From Halotia branconii CENA392 (GTDB taxonomy: Bacteria; Cyanobacteriota; Cyanobacteriia; Cyanobacteriales; Nostocaceae), in NCBI RefSeq assembly GCF_029953635.1, contig NZ_CP124543.1, forward strand, positions 1,653,455 through 1,717,454: 64,000 nucleotides of DNA, written 5' to 3'. The notes beneath the pieces were generated by a model. The model was not told the origin of the DNA and made no database searches. It worked only from the letters and a program-made list of their open reading frames with translations. The position numbers and the translations under genes are program-made. Shown here piece by piece: positions 1 to 9,174 of this stretch (position 1 is its first letter; each line of letters opens with the position of its first letter).

Positions 1-2151
1 AATCCATCAGTCACACCTGAGACTACTTGGCGAACAGCTTGTTATCAGCGCAAAATGGTTCTGGAGAGATACATCCAGTCAGTAAAACAACTGATTGAAT
101 TATTGAGTATATCCATGCACTGGAGCGATGTCTTACCAGACTTGCTGGAGTCTTTAGAGTTAGATCAGTCGCAGTTGAGTGATATTTATGATTCCCTAGC
201 GCTGCGTTATCGCCAAGAACCTTATCGGCTAAAATTGTCTTATATTTTAAGACGACTGGAAAATACCCGCGATCGCAATCTCGCTTTATATGACCGAGAA
301 ACACCCACCAATGATGATATACCCATGTATCGGTCGGGGTTAGAGTTTCTGTCAGAACTGCGGTTAATTCATCACAACTTAACTGAAACTGGTCTAAGTT
401 GCAAAGAGTTAGAAAATCTGATTTGTCAGGTAGAAATATTTGACTTTAACCTGACTCAGTTGGATGTCCGCCAGGAATCATCTCGTCACTCTGATACGTT
501 GAATGAAATTCTAGAATATCTGCAAGTACTACCCCAAGCTTATAACGAACTATCAGAAGCACAAAGAGTTGCTTGGCTGACTAGTGAACTGCAAACCCGT
601 AGGCCGTTAATTCCAGCAGAATTACCATTTTCGGAAAAAACCAACGATGTTATTCAAACTTTTCGGGTTGTGCGATCGCTACAACAAGAGTTTGGTATCA
701 ACATCTGCCAAACTTACATTATCAGCATGTGCCGCGAAGTCAGCGACGTACTAGAAGTTTTACTCTTAGCCAAAGAAGCAAGACTTTTTGACCCCGCCAT
801 TGCTGTAGGCACAATTCAAGTTGTTCCCCTCTTTGAAACGGTAGAAGACTTACAGCGTTCTCGAAGCGTCATGCGCCAGTTGTTTGAACTACCCCTATAT
901 CGCGCTTTATTAGCTGGCGGCTACCAAAATATCGAAACAGCACATTCATCCCCCCCTGCCTCCCCTGCCTCCCCTGCCTCCCCTGCTTCCCCTGCTTCCC
1001 CTGCCTCCCCTGCCCCCTCTGCCTTTTCCCCCCCCCTCTCCCCCAACTTGCAAGAAGTAATGCTGGGGTATTCTGACAGCAATAAAGACTCTGGCTTTTT
1101 AAGCAGCAACTGGGAAATTCATAAAGCTCAAAAATCACTCCAGACAATTGCCGAAGAATACGGTCTAAATCTGCGAATTTTCCACGGACGAGGCGGTTCT
1201 GTGGGACGTGGTGGCGGCCCTGCTTATGAGGCGATTTTGGCTCAACCAGGTCACAGTATTAATGGACGCATCAAAATTACCGAACAAGGGGAAGTTTTAG
1301 CTTCTAAATACTCTTTGCTAGACTTGGCTTTATACAATTTAGAAACCATTACCACCGCCGTCATTCAAGCTAGTCTTCTACGAACAGGATTTGATGATAT
1401 CGAACCTTGGAATGAAATTATGGAAGAATTAGCAGCGCGATCGCGTCAACATTATCGTAATTTAATCTACGAGCAACCAGACTTTATTGACTTTTTCCAC
1501 CAAGTTACCCCAATCGAAGAAATTAGCCAACTACAAATTAGTTCCCGTCCGGCGCGTCGTCCATCTGGTAAAAAAGATTTAAGCAGCCTCAGAGCCATTC
1601 CTTGGGTATTTAGCTGGACACAAACACGATTTTTGCTACCTTCTTGGTATGGTATTGGCACAGCTCTACAAGAGTTCTTGAACGAAGAACCAGAAGAACA
1701 CTTGAAATTACTGCGTTATTTTTATCTCAAATGGCCGTTCTTCAAAATGGTGATTTCTAAAGCAGAGATGACCTTGGCAAAAGTAGATATGCAAATGGCA
1801 CATCATTACGTTCAAGAACTATCGAACCCTGAAGATATCGACCGATTTGAGAAAGTTTTTGAGCAAATTGCTAACGAATTTTATCTGACAAGGGATTTCG
1901 TACTCAAAATCACTGGTCACAATCAGCTTTTAGACGGTGATCCGGTATTACAGCGTTCAGTGCAGTTACGCAATGGCACAATTGTACCACTGGGATTTAT
2001 CCAAGTTTCCCTACTCAAACGCCTGCGCCAATCCCGGAATATTACTGCTACTTCTGGGGTGATTCACTCTCGTTATAGCAAAGGCGAGTTACTGCGAGGA
2101 GCATTGTTAACTATTAATGGTATTGCTGCGGGGATGAGAAATACAGGTTAA
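1..2151 (+). CDS. ppc: Phosphoenolpyruvate carboxylase, 3' part (5' end outside window)
   Basis: The reading frame is open from base 1, so the true start lies to the left; 716 residues are visible. The enzyme carboxylates PEP to oxaloacetate with bicarbonate, an anaplerotic reaction in the cytosol. Seen: the PEPC signature [13 protein letters not shown] (near 1060-1100), the glycine-rich catalytic loop [14 protein letters not shown] at 1180-1221, and the C-terminal end MRNTG that matches the family's conserved C-terminal NTG. Just before the YSDSNKDSG block there is a Pro-Ala-Ser repeat (9-bp DNA unit) not expected in the family core; it keeps the frame open. Family assignment is very secure. 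Confidence 0.97.
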   Translation, partial: NPSVTPETTWRTACYQRKMVLERYIQSVKQLIELLSISMHWSDVLPDLLESLELDQSQLSDIYDSLALRYRQEPYRLKLSYILRRLENTRDRNLALYDRETPTNDDIPMYRSGLEFLSELRLIHHNLTETGLSCKELENLICQVEIFDFNLTQLDVRQESSRHSDTLNEILEYLQVLPQAYNELSEAQRVAWLTSELQTRRPLIPAELPFSEKTNDVIQTFRVVRSLQQEFGINICQTYIISMCREVSDVLEVLLLAKEARLFDPAIAVGTIQVVPLFETVEDLQRSRSVMRQLFELPLYRALLAGGYQNIETAHSSPPASPASPASPASPASPASPAPSAFSPPLSPNLQEVMLGYSDSNKDSGFLSSNWEIHKAQKSLQTIAEEYGLNLRIFHGRGGSVGRGGGPAYEAILAQPGHSINGRIKITEQGEVLASKYSLLDLALYNLETITTAVIQASLLRTGFDDIEPWNEIMEELAARSRQHYRNLIYEQPDFIDFFHQVTPIEEISQLQISSRPARRPSGKKDLSSLRAIPWVFSWTQTRFLLPSWYGIGTALQEFLNEEPEEHLKLLRYFYLKWPFFKMVISKAEMTLAKVDMQMAHHYVQELSNPEDIDRFEKVFEQIANEFYLTRDFVLKITGHNQLLDGDPVLQRSVQLRNGTIVPLGFIQVSLLKRLRQSRNITATSGVIHSRYSKGELLRGALLTINGIAAGMRNTG
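955..1014. repeat. 9-bp tandem repeat inside ppc (Pro-Ala-Ser coding)
   Basis: About six copies of a pyrimidine-rich 9-bp unit (CCTGCCTCC with C/T variants), followed by further C-rich sequence to about 1044. It encodes repeated Pro-Ala-Ser. The unit length is a multiple of three, so copy-number change does not break the frame. Similar C/G-rich tracts occur in spacers of this window (49670, 56710), which suggests intergenic repeat DNA that entered a gene. Confidence 0.85.
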
Positions 2152-2193
2152 ATCAGCGAACACTTCGACAAACTCAGTGCATCGCAGTGAATA

Positions 2194-2220
2194 GTTATCA
2201 AGTGGCTTTTGACTGATAAC
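2194..2220. terminator. Hairpin after ppc
   Basis: GTTATCA and TGATAAC form a 7-bp stem about 45 bp after the ppc stop. There is no clear T-run, so factor-independent termination is only a possibility; it could equally be one of the many palindromic spacers. Confidence 0.3.
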
Positions 2221-2297
2221 TGGTAACTGATATTAGCAACTACACTCCCAGAAACCTTAGAATAAGTAGAGTGTATTTAAATTTATAACAAGTATTT

Positions 2298-2555
2298 ATG
2301 CCTCCTCGCTGGCCTCGTAAACCTGATCGCAAAGACCCAGATTTCCGTAAATTAGATGACCGGATGAATTTTGCTGTGCATGTGGCAGCTGCCTGTGCGG
2401 TTAATTCCGGTTTATGGTTTGCCCAAAATTTGCAAGCTACTACTTGGGAGTGGTTGCCTTGGTTAACGGTAAGTTGGATAGTAATATTGTTGGTGCATTT
2501 AATTTATATTAATGCGATCGCCAACTACTCACAGACACCACCCAAATCCACCTGA
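2298..2555 (+). CDS. Small conserved two-helix membrane protein (2TM domain type)
   Basis: 85 residues. A basic N-terminus (PRWPRKPDRKDPDFRKLDDR) is followed by two hydrophobic segments at about residues 25-45 and 50-72, the second being VSWIVILLVHLIYINAIA. The layout, a charged head then two closely spaced helices, matches small 2TM-domain proteins common in cyanobacteria; their function is not established. It is a stand-alone gene between ppc and the DUF3181 gene, with no strong ribosome site visible. Confidence 0.75.
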   Translation: MPPRWPRKPDRKDPDFRKLDDRMNFAVHVAAACAVNSGLWFAQNLQATTWEWLPWLTVSWIVILLVHLIYINAIANYSQTPPKST

Positions 2556-2677
2556 AGATGGACTGCTAAAGCTAGGGCAATTGTAACCTGAGGTAGTTGA
2601 GTCAGTCTGATAAATTGAGCAATAATATTCAAGTAACTTGAGAGTTCGCGCTCTGTTCTTGATATAGGGTTATTTTG

Positions 2678-2986
2678 ATGGCTAAAACTAACACCGCAGA
2701 ACTACTAGAAGCCCTAGCAGCTGAAATTGGCGAAAACGTTTATATAGACATTGCAAAATGGCATCTTTATTTATCTGATGCCAAGTTACATACTGTTGTA
2801 GCTGAACAGTTGTATCCCTTAATTACTTCTAATGCTGTCAATGAAGATCGGGTTATCAAAGTATTAGAATCTATTTCAGTAAAAATAGGTGGTGGTAGAA
2901 AGGAATTATCTTTAATAGATTTACTACCATTGCAATGTCAGGTCAATTTAGTGGATATACTAGAAAAATATCAACGCGAGATGTAA
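2678..2986 (+). CDS. DUF3181-type conserved cyanobacterial protein
   Basis: 102 residues from ATG at 2678; a TTG one codon upstream is a less likely start. It is soluble and has no signal peptide. The sequence around AAEIGENVYIDIAKWHLYLS and LLPLQCQVNLVDILEKYQ matches my recollection of the DUF3181 family, which is restricted to cyanobacteria and of unknown function. The assignment rests on recognition, not on a search. Confidence 0.8.
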   Translation: MAKTNTAELLEALAAEIGENVYIDIAKWHLYLSDAKLHTVVAEQLYPLITSNAVNEDRVIKVLESISVKIGGGRKELSLIDLLPLQCQVNLVDILEKYQREM

Positions 2987-3193
2987 TTTATATCTTCTGA
3001 AATTAAATAAAACCACTGATAAACACAGGTTAAGTTGATTACTCTAGTGAAATATCTTTTTGTTTATTTAGATTCATATTTACTTTTAATAATTAAAAAG
3101 TTTTAGCATTCCGAACTAAAAAATATTAAATGTGGGCGAGTTTCTATTTCTATCCACGTTCAATTTTCATGCACACCTATGGAGTCTAGGAAT

Positions 3194-3403
3194 ATGTTTC
3201 TGCAACTTAAAGATACTGAAGATTTGGTAAAAATTCTTGACATTCAAGAATTGCTTGATCCAAATAACGATATTGTACACGCACAAGATCAAGAAGGACA
3301 AGAAGAACAGCAGTCTGAGACTTTTAAAAAAGAAAATCTGGTTTTCCCTTCCGGTGAAAAACTGCCACTTTGTTGGTTAGATGCCAACTATAAGAAAGGC
3401 TAA
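3194..3403 (+). CDS. Small acidic hypothetical protein
   Basis: 69 residues. I choose ATG at 3194 because GGAG at 3181-3184 lies 9 bp upstream; an ATG at 3179 would overlap that site. The product is acidic in the middle (a stretch rich in Asp, Glu and Gln) and ends with the hydrophilic tail WLDANYKKG. No domain is recognised. It lies upstream of a bidirectional terminator that separates it from the convergent GTPase gene. Confidence 0.6.
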   Translation: MFLQLKDTEDLVKILDIQELLDPNNDIVHAQDQEGQEEQQSETFKKENLVFPSGEKLPLCWLDANYKKG

Positions 3404-3436
3404 AGCTTCTTAATTTATAAATAGAGCTTTTTGTGT

Positions 3437-3483
3437 CTTAGTGTCTTAGTGGTTGAAGATCTGTTTACCACGAAGACACTAAG
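3437..3483. terminator. Bidirectional terminator hairpin
   Basis: CTTAGTGTCT...GTGGT pairs with ACCAC...AGACACTAAG across a 15-bp loop, between the stop codons of two convergent genes. A TTTTT run follows on the plus strand. The placement fits termination in both directions; the sequence also resembles a dispersed cyanobacterial palindrome. Confidence 0.65.
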
Positions 3484-3497
3484 GATTTTTAAGTCAA

Positions 3498-4538
3498 TTA
3501 CAAAGCTACAAGCTGTGATTCTATTTCTGAGGATTTCAAGTCACGACCGATAAAGACTAAGCGAGTTTGTCTTGCTTCTTCTGGCTGCCAAGGGCGATCA
3601 TAAAATTTATCGAATCGGGTTCCTACTCCTTGCATCACTAAACGCATAGGTTTGTTAAGTACTGCCACAAAACCTTTAATACGGTAAATTTCTTGTTGAT
3701 TTGCTAATGTCTGCAACTGCTGTTGTAATTTTTCTGGGTCAAAAGCCCGGTCTAAAATGACGTGAGTTGAGGTAATTCCTTCGTCGTGGTCGTGTTCTTC
3801 TTCGTTGTCGTGATGACTGGGACGACTGTCTAAGTTGTTTTCGACTGCGGCTTGTAATCCTAATAATATAGATGGATCGAGTCTGCCGCGATCGCTCTCA
3901 ACAATCTTTACAACTCTGGGCAATTCTTTTTTAATCAACTCTTCTACTTGCGCTAATTCTTGGGCATCTACCAAATCAGTTTTATTCAACACCACTAAGT
4001 CTGCACAAGCAAGTTGATCCTCAAATAATTCTTGCAAGGGTGTTTCATGTTCTAGACTATCATCTGCTTGTCGCTGGGCAGCGATCGCTTCTAAATCACT
4101 AGCGAAGGTTCCTGTTGCTACTGCTGCACAATCTACTACGGTAATCACTGCATCTACAGTTGCACCGTTACGAATTTCTTGCCAGCGAAAAGCCTTCACC
4201 AATGGTTTTGGTAAAGCCAACCCAGAAGTTTCAATAACAATACAATCAATGCTATCTCGCCGCTTTAGTAACTGCTGCATCGTCGGGAAAAATTCTTCCT
4301 GCACGGTACAGCATAAGCAGCCGTTAGTTAATTCAAAAATATTATTTTCTGATTCACTACCTTCAGGACAAATTTGACAGGATTGCAAAAGTTCGCCATC
4401 AATACCGAGTTCGCCAAATTCGTTGACTAAAACTGCAATGCGTCGTCCTTGATTGTTTTGTAGCAAGTGGCGAATGAGGCTAGTTTTACCACTGCCTAAA
4501 AAGCCTGTAATTACTGTAACTGGAATTTTTGTAGCCAT
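3498..4538 (-). CDS. CobW-type G3E GTPase (putative metallochaperone)
   Basis: 346 residues. Seen: the Walker A motif GFLGSGKTS near the N-terminus, the metal-binding CxCC motif in TNGCLCC at about residue 72, the guanine-specificity motif NKTD at about residue 185, a His/Asp/Glu-rich linker (SHHDNEEEHDHDE) at about residues 240-253, and the CobW C-terminal domain. Proteins of this family use GTP to load metals such as zinc or cobalt. The histidine-rich linker supports metal handling; the specific metal cannot be told. No B12 riboswitch or clear Zur site was seen upstream. Confidence 0.9.
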   Translation of the reverse strand: MATKIPVTVITGFLGSGKTSLIRHLLQNNQGRRIAVLVNEFGELGIDGELLQSCQICPEGSESENNIFELTNGCLCCTVQEEFFPTMQQLLKRRDSIDCIVIETSGLALPKPLVKAFRWQEIRNGATVDAVITVVDCAAVATGTFASDLEAIAAQRQADDSLEHETPLQELFEDQLACADLVVLNKTDLVDAQELAQVEELIKKELPRVVKIVESDRGRLDPSILLGLQAAVENNLDSRPSHHDNEEEHDHDEGITSTHVILDRAFDPEKLQQQLQTLANQQEIYRIKGFVAVLNKPMRLVMQGVGTRFDKFYDRPWQPEEARQTRLVFIGRDLKSSEIESQLVAL

Positions 4539-4707
4539 TGTTGAGTTGAAGTTTCCCAGAGGTCATGATTTGCACCTCTTTGTATTTTGCCTTAATTGGG
4601 TAAACTTAAAAAACAGCAGGGGCAACTTCCATGCGATCGCCTAATTCTACCTCAGACGAACCCAGGGAAATTACCCCAATAATTTACAAAAATTGATTTG
4701 TGAAAAT

Positions 4708-5424
4708 TTACTCAGCGGTTGCTAGTTCGGTGCTGCCACGTGTGCGACGGCGTGTTAGGCTGTTGTATACCATCACACCAATCGCTTTGATTAAATTGCC
4801 TTCTAATTCTTTGAACAACTTCATGTTCATGCCGAAGGCAGCGTTGGCTTCATCAACAATGCGATCGCTTGTTGCATCATCCAAGGGTAGTTCATCCAAA
4901 GCTTGACGATACTTAGCTTTGAATCCCTTTTCGTCAGTAATATCTGCAAATTCATAGAAGGCTGTACCTTGTCCATCAGACAAGTTCATTGCTGTGACAG
5001 CAATATTTTTGAGAATTTGTCCTCCAGATAAATCACCCAAATAACGAGTGTAAGAATGGGCAATTAGTAATTCTGGTTCTGTTGCAGATATTTCTCTGAT
5101 GCGTTTTACATAAGCTTCACCGGCTGGTGATAGTTTAATTTGTTCGCGCCAGTTAGCCCCAAAATAGTAATTCAGGTCTTGCTCTAGGCTATGCTTACGA
5201 TTGAGTTGAGGAAAGTAAATTTTAGAAACAATTGGGTGCTGACGGTGCTTTTCCATCTCCTCTTCCATTGCCGAATAGACGAAGTAAAAGTTAGCAACTA
5301 GCTTCCGGTAAGAGTTTTTCTCTACTACTCCTTTTAAAAAACACTTGACAAAACCCACATTTTCTGCCATCGTGTGTGCTTTTTTAGTGCCTACACGCAA
5401 CTTGTTTGCTAAATTACTGCTCAT
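4708..5424 (-). CDS. ho1: Heme oxygenase (biliverdin-forming)
   Basis: 238 residues, the normal length for cyanobacterial HO-1. It opens heme to biliverdin, CO and iron using ferredoxin, the first step to phycobilins. Seen: the proximal-heme His region KKAHTMAENVGF near residue 17, and the signature YTRYLGDLSGGQIL around residues 125-140 with the distal helix glycines. The C-terminal tail is basic then polar. It is transcribed in the same direction as the CobW-type gene, with 169 bp between them; a shared transcript is possible but not shown. Confidence 0.96.
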   Translation of the reverse strand: MSSNLANKLRVGTKKAHTMAENVGFVKCFLKGVVEKNSYRKLVANFYFVYSAMEEEMEKHRQHPIVSKIYFPQLNRKHSLEQDLNYYFGANWREQIKLSPAGEAYVKRIREISATEPELLIAHSYTRYLGDLSGGQILKNIAVTAMNLSDGQGTAFYEFADITDEKGFKAKYRQALDELPLDDATSDRIVDEANAAFGMNMKLFKELEGNLIKAIGVMVYNSLTRRRTRGSTELATAE

Positions 5425-5619
5425 ACTAAATTTCTCAACTTTAAAGGGTCAACTACCAAAGTTTTGATTTACTAACAGCTACAAAAGGCCATTAAAAAGT
5501 TACCTTAAAACTATTTGATGAGAATTTATATTAAAATTTTTTAAGTAAAGGTAATTTGGTATCGTTGCTACCTTGTCATATCCTCTTCGGTGAAAGACTT
5601 ATCATTTAGACCGCAGGAG

Positions 5620-5740
5620 GCAGTGAGCGTACTTCGGCTTCGCCCTTCGGCTTGCTTCGACTGCGCGGCAGTTGAGCGAAGTCGAAACTCAGCAACCAAC
5701 GCTCAGGCTAAACTCAGTACAAGACGCTCAGTAACCAGAG
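5620..5740. repeat. Dispersed palindromic repeat block
   Basis: It contains the core CTTCGACTGC...GAAGTCGAAACTC. The 44 bases at 5680-5723 are repeated exactly at 41525-41568. Variants of the core occur near 12525, 20225, 22390, 53375 and 56660. This is a dispersed repeat family in spacers, not a gene. Confidence 0.8.
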
Positions 5741-5771
5741 GGAAAGAGGATTTTCCGATTTTTGCACACAA

Positions 5772-5803
5772 GCGGGAATTATAACTAATTAAGCGGACAT
5801 GAT
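5772..5803. repeat. 32-bp repeat, second copy inverted at 49608
   Basis: The reverse complement matches 49608-49639 in 31 of 32 bases. Both copies lie in spacers beside other short repeats. Confidence 0.8.
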
Positions 5804-6186
5804 GTCAAGAAGCAAAAGTTGAGAAACTTTGTGTCTGCGATCGCAGTTACTGCGCTTTTGCCTACAAATCAACAATTTCTATCTTAAAAAGCACCGATTG
5901 TTAAAGTCTACTTAGCCTTTGAGTAATTTTGAATTGTGTACCCTAGCGATCGCAATCGCAAGTTAAAGTCAGGAATATCACAGCTAAAGAAATATTTTAT
6001 CTAAAAAAATATTAACAATAAAGTAGTGATAAATTTCAGTATTTTCACTTAAAAAATCTGTTGACTAACCGATGGGGATCAAAAAAAGCAGTATATAGTA
6101 CAGATAAACGGTTATCTAACTTGAAATTTTTGAATTAGAGTGTAAAGTGATATTTTCCAGTGTGAGTGTGTGGAGTATTTAAATTT

Positions 6187-7650
6187 ATGGTTTCATCTAT
6201 AACTCGAACTCAAGGTCATTCTATTTCCAGATATGATGGATCTGAAAAAGGTCTAACAAGTAATTTTGGGCTTAATTTAATCTCTTTACCAGCAACTCCT
6301 TTATTTGGCACAGATGGTATTCGCGGCAAAGTCGGAGAATTACTGAATGCGCCCTTAGCATTGCAAGTAGGTTTTTGGACAGGTGTTGTCTTGCGTAATC
6401 ATGCTGATAAATTAGGGCCAGTAATTCTAGGACAAGATTCTAGAAGCTCTGGTGATATGTTGGCAATGGCCTTGAGTGCTGGCTTAACAGCAGCGGGTTT
6501 AGAAGTTTGGCATTTAGGATTATGTCCTACTCCTTGTGTCGCCCATCTAATCAGTTTCAGTGAAGCCATCGGCGGAGTGATGATTTCTGCTAGTCATAAT
6601 CCACCAGAAGACAACGGGATTAAAATTTTTGGTGGGAATGGTACTAAGTTATCTCAAGCATTACAGGCAGAAATCGAAGCGGGATTGCGTGGCAAAATAT
6701 CAGATGCAGGTGGGATGAGTAATTGCGGACGGCATTACTCGCGTTTGGAGTTAATTGAACATTACAGCGAGGCATTGCAACAACCCTTTCACAATCAAGT
6801 TAATCTTCAGGGATTGAAGATAGTTTTAGATTTAGCATGGGGCGCAGCAGTTGGATTAGCACCAAAAGTATTTACAAAAATGGGAGCAGAAGTAATCTGC
6901 TTACATAATGAAGCAGATGGCGATCGCATTAACGTCAATTGCGGTTCTACTCACCTAGATATTTTGCAAGCAACAGTCAAGGAACATAACGCAGATTTGG
7001 GCTTTGCCTTTGATGGTGATGCTGATCGCGTGTTAGCTGTAGATCATATCGGACGAGAAGTTAATGGCGATTACATTCTTTATTTATGGGGATGCTATCT
7101 TCAACAACAGCACAAATTGCCAGATAACTTAATTGTTTCCACTGTTATGGCCAACTTAGGCTTCGAGAGGGCTTGGCAAGAACAAGGCGGTAATTTGATT
7201 CGCACCCCAGTCGGTGATCAATACGTGCAAGCAGAAATGCTGCGGACTGGGGGAATGTTAGGTGGTGAACAATCTGGGCATATTCTTTGCCGTCATTATG
7301 GCATTACCGGAGATGGCTTGTTAACAGCGTTACACATAGCAGCTTTAGTTAAACAAGCGGGTGTTTCTCTGAGCGAAATGGTAGACCAAAGCTTTCAGAC
7401 TTATCCCCAATTATTGCAGAATGTGCGAGTAGTAGACCGCGATCGCCGTTTAGGATGGCAAGATTGTCAACCTTTACAACAAGCGATCGCTCTTGCCGAA
7501 GCCGCAATGGGTGATGCTGGTAGAATTTTAGTCAGAGCTTCCGGTACAGAACCACTGATTAGAGTCATGGTAGAAGCCGCTGATGCTGAACTTGCCAACC
7601 ATTGGACAAATGAATTGGTATCCAAAGTTCAACAACACTTGGCAATCTGA
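6187..7650 (+). CDS. glmM: Phosphoglucosamine mutase
   Basis: 487 residues from ATG at 6187; an in-frame start at 6166 adds seven residues but the MVSSI start fits cyanobacterial homologues as I recall them. It converts glucosamine-6-phosphate to glucosamine-1-phosphate for UDP-GlcNAc, feeding peptidoglycan. Seen: entry motif [12 protein letters not shown], active-serine loop [17 protein letters not shown], metal-binding DGDADR, sugar loop GEQSGH, and the phosphate-binding [14 protein letters not shown] near the C-terminus. About 35 N-terminal residues precede the core. A hairpin terminator follows directly. Confidence 0.95.
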   Translation: MVSSITRTQGHSISRYDGSEKGLTSNFGLNLISLPATPLFGTDGIRGKVGELLNAPLALQVGFWTGVVLRNHADKLGPVILGQDSRSSGDMLAMALSAGLTAAGLEVWHLGLCPTPCVAHLISFSEAIGGVMISASHNPPEDNGIKIFGGNGTKLSQALQAEIEAGLRGKISDAGGMSNCGRHYSRLELIEHYSEALQQPFHNQVNLQGLKIVLDLAWGAAVGLAPKVFTKMGAEVICLHNEADGDRINVNCGSTHLDILQATVKEHNADLGFAFDGDADRVLAVDHIGREVNGDYILYLWGCYLQQQHKLPDNLIVSTVMANLGFERAWQEQGGNLIRTPVGDQYVQAEMLRTGGMLGGEQSGHILCRHYGITGDGLLTALHIAALVKQAGVSLSEMVDQSFQTYPQLLQNVRVVDRDRRLGWQDCQPLQQAIALAEAAMGDAGRILVRASGTEPLIRVMVEAADAELANHWTNELVSKVQQHLAI

Positions 7651-7672
7651 ATTAATTAAAAGTAACGCAAAA

Positions 7673-7705
7673 TTCCCCACCCTCAAAGCTTCGTAGAGTG
7701 GGGAA
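7673..7705. terminator. Hairpin between convergent glmM and small ORF
   Basis: TTCCCCAC (7673-7680) pairs perfectly with GTGGGGAA (7698-7705). It sits 22 bp after the glmM stop and 14 bp after the stop of the minus-strand small ORF, a position suited to ending both transcripts. Confidence 0.7.
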
Positions 7706-7718
7706 CTTTCATAATAAA

Positions 7719-7871
7719 TTAGTTGCTCCAGCTTTGAGAGCCAATGCTGTTTAGCCTAGTTCCCGGTGCGAAACAAGCTAACTCTGTTTCTGCTGCTGAC
7801 CAATCCCTTGGATCTGTTACTGGGTCAAACTCCTCTTCATCTGAGTTGTTTGATTGGCTTTCGTCAGTCAT
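7719..7871 (-). CDS. Candidate 50-residue small protein
   Basis: An open frame of 51 codons including stop, read from the minus strand. The product starts MTDESQSNNSDEEEFDPV, is very acidic in its first half, has a single Cys (residue 33), and ends NSIGSQSWSN. The amino-acid pattern is not that of random AT-rich DNA, and a terminator hairpin lies just past the stop. I do not recognise the family. The start codon lies inside the target duplication of a MITE, so the upstream control region has been replaced; the gene may be poorly expressed or dead. Confidence 0.5.
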   Translation of the reverse strand: MTDESQSNNSDEEEFDPVTDPRDWSAAETELACFAPGTRLNSIGSQSWSN

Positions 7872-7874
7872 TTA

Positions 7875-7987
7875 GGCGTTGCATAAATGCGGGATGAATT
7901 AAAATTTTTGACCAAAGCAAAAGATTGATTCTTCGCGCCTTTGCGCCTTTGCGCGAAACAAAATTCATCCCTTGATTCAGCAATGCC
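7875..7987. mobile_element. MITE, 113 bp, 8-bp target duplication
   Basis: The 26-bp ends (left starts GGCGTTGCATAAATGCGGG; right, read inward, starts GGCATTGCTGAATCAAGGG) are imperfect inverted repeats, with about 19-20 matching positions. They are flanked by the exact direct repeat GTCATTTA at 7867-7874 and 7988-7995. The interior contains the common CGCCTTTGCGCCTTTGCGCG sequence. No coding capacity for a transposase. Confidence 0.85.
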
Positions 7988-8155
7988 GTCATTTACCATA
8001 ATTTTGCCTGTTATTCATTTGGCCTAAGCAGTTGCTATAAAATTATTTCCAGCTTTTCTACAGCAGCATTAGTTAATATTTGATTATCTCGTAATTCAAG
8101 TATTACCTCATCAAATACACCATTCTAGCCTCTAGCCCCTTTTCCTACACACTTC

Positions 8156-9064
8156 TTAGGGAATAGAAACCGATCGCAATAATCGCTCAACCACAGTTCT
8201 AGCACTACGCCCACCCCTAGGAATCAGCCGATGGCAAAGAACGTGAGGGACGAGAAACTTTACATCATCGGGAATGGCATAATCACGCCCCAACAAAAAC
8301 GCTAAGGCTTGGGTTGCCCGTTGTAGCGCCACAGTACCGCGGGGACTAACGCCCAATGTGATTTCTTCATCTTGCCTTGTAGCTCTGACCAACTCTAAGA
8401 TGTACTGTTGTAAAGATGTTTCTACTCGTACCTGAGAACAGTATTCACGCAATTGAGCCACTTCTGCCAAGGTAATACAAGGTGATAAATCAGCTACTTT
8501 GGCACTGTATGTGCGTTTTTGCAGCATTTCTAGTTCTTCCGCCGCCGAAGGATAACCCAAACTCAACGACAACATAAACCGATCCATTTGCGCTTCTGGT
8601 AGCGGAAAAGTGCCTTGATACTCTATAGGATTTTGGGTAGCAATCACAAAAAACGGCTGAGGAACTGCACGAGAGACACCATCAACTGTAACTTGATATT
8701 CTTCCATCACTTCCAGCAAAGCTGACTGAGTGCGGGGTGTCGCGCGGTTAATTTCATCAGCTAGCAGTACATTAGCAAAGACTGGCCCAGAGAGAAAAGT
8801 AAATTCGCCGCTTTTGGGGTTCCAAATATTAGTACCTGTGATGTCAGTTGGCAGTAAATCGGGTGTACATTGTAGCCTTTTAAACTTGCCATCTACTGAA
8901 CGAGCTAGGGATTTAGCAAGGAGAGTTTTGCCCACTCCAGGGACATCCTCTAATAGGGCATGACCACCACCTAAAAGGGCGACTAGAACTAATTGTATTG
9001 CTTCGTTTTTCCCAACGATGGTACGAGCCAGATTTTGAGTCAAAGCATCAATTTTTTCTCTCAT
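8156..9064 (-). CDS. MoxR-type AAA+ ATPase
   Basis: 302 residues. Seen: Walker A GVGKT in LEDVPGVGKTLLAKSLAR (about residues 40-55), Walker B LLADEINRA (about 101-109), sensor 1 IATQNP, the arginine-finger region EAQMDRF, and sensor 2 SPRG near residue 243. MoxR ATPases are chaperone-like and often help insert metals or cofactors or assemble complexes; the partner here is unknown because no von Willebrand-type gene is adjacent. It is followed on the same strand by nothing within 450 bp. Confidence 0.92.
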   Translation of the reverse strand: MREKIDALTQNLARTIVGKNEAIQLVLVALLGGGHALLEDVPGVGKTLLAKSLARSVDGKFKRLQCTPDLLPTDITGTNIWNPKSGEFTFLSGPVFANVLLADEINRATPRTQSALLEVMEEYQVTVDGVSRAVPQPFFVIATQNPIEYQGTFPLPEAQMDRFMLSLSLGYPSAAEELEMLQKRTYSAKVADLSPCITLAEVAQLREYCSQVRVETSLQQYILELVRATRQDEEITLGVSPRGTVALQRATQALAFLLGRDYAIPDDVKFLVPHVLCHRLIPRGGRSARTVVERLLRSVSIP

Positions 9065-9174
9065 GTACCACAGGGTAAGAAATTGATAATGGGGTAATTA
9101 AGAAATTGGAATGGAGAATAACCTATGCTTTGCTCTCCATTCCTGGTCTAGTGTTCCCACTTAGCAATCAAAAA

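Larger units (their letters stand above)
5425..6186. other. Long spacer between ho1 and glmM
   Basis: 762 bp between divergent genes. It holds a repeat block (5620-5740), a shorter repeat (5772-5803), two HIP1 sites near 5840 and 5950, and AT-rich sequence before glmM. A 64-codon frame at 5590-5784 lies entirely in repeat DNA and is not called as a gene. Confidence 0.6.

Noticed and set aside
4539-4707. Cobalamin riboswitch upstream of the CobW-type gene
   Set aside because: No B12-box or conserved junction sequences could be found.
5590-5784. 64-codon frame upstream of glmM
   Set aside because: It lies in dispersed repeat DNA that occurs at several other sites.
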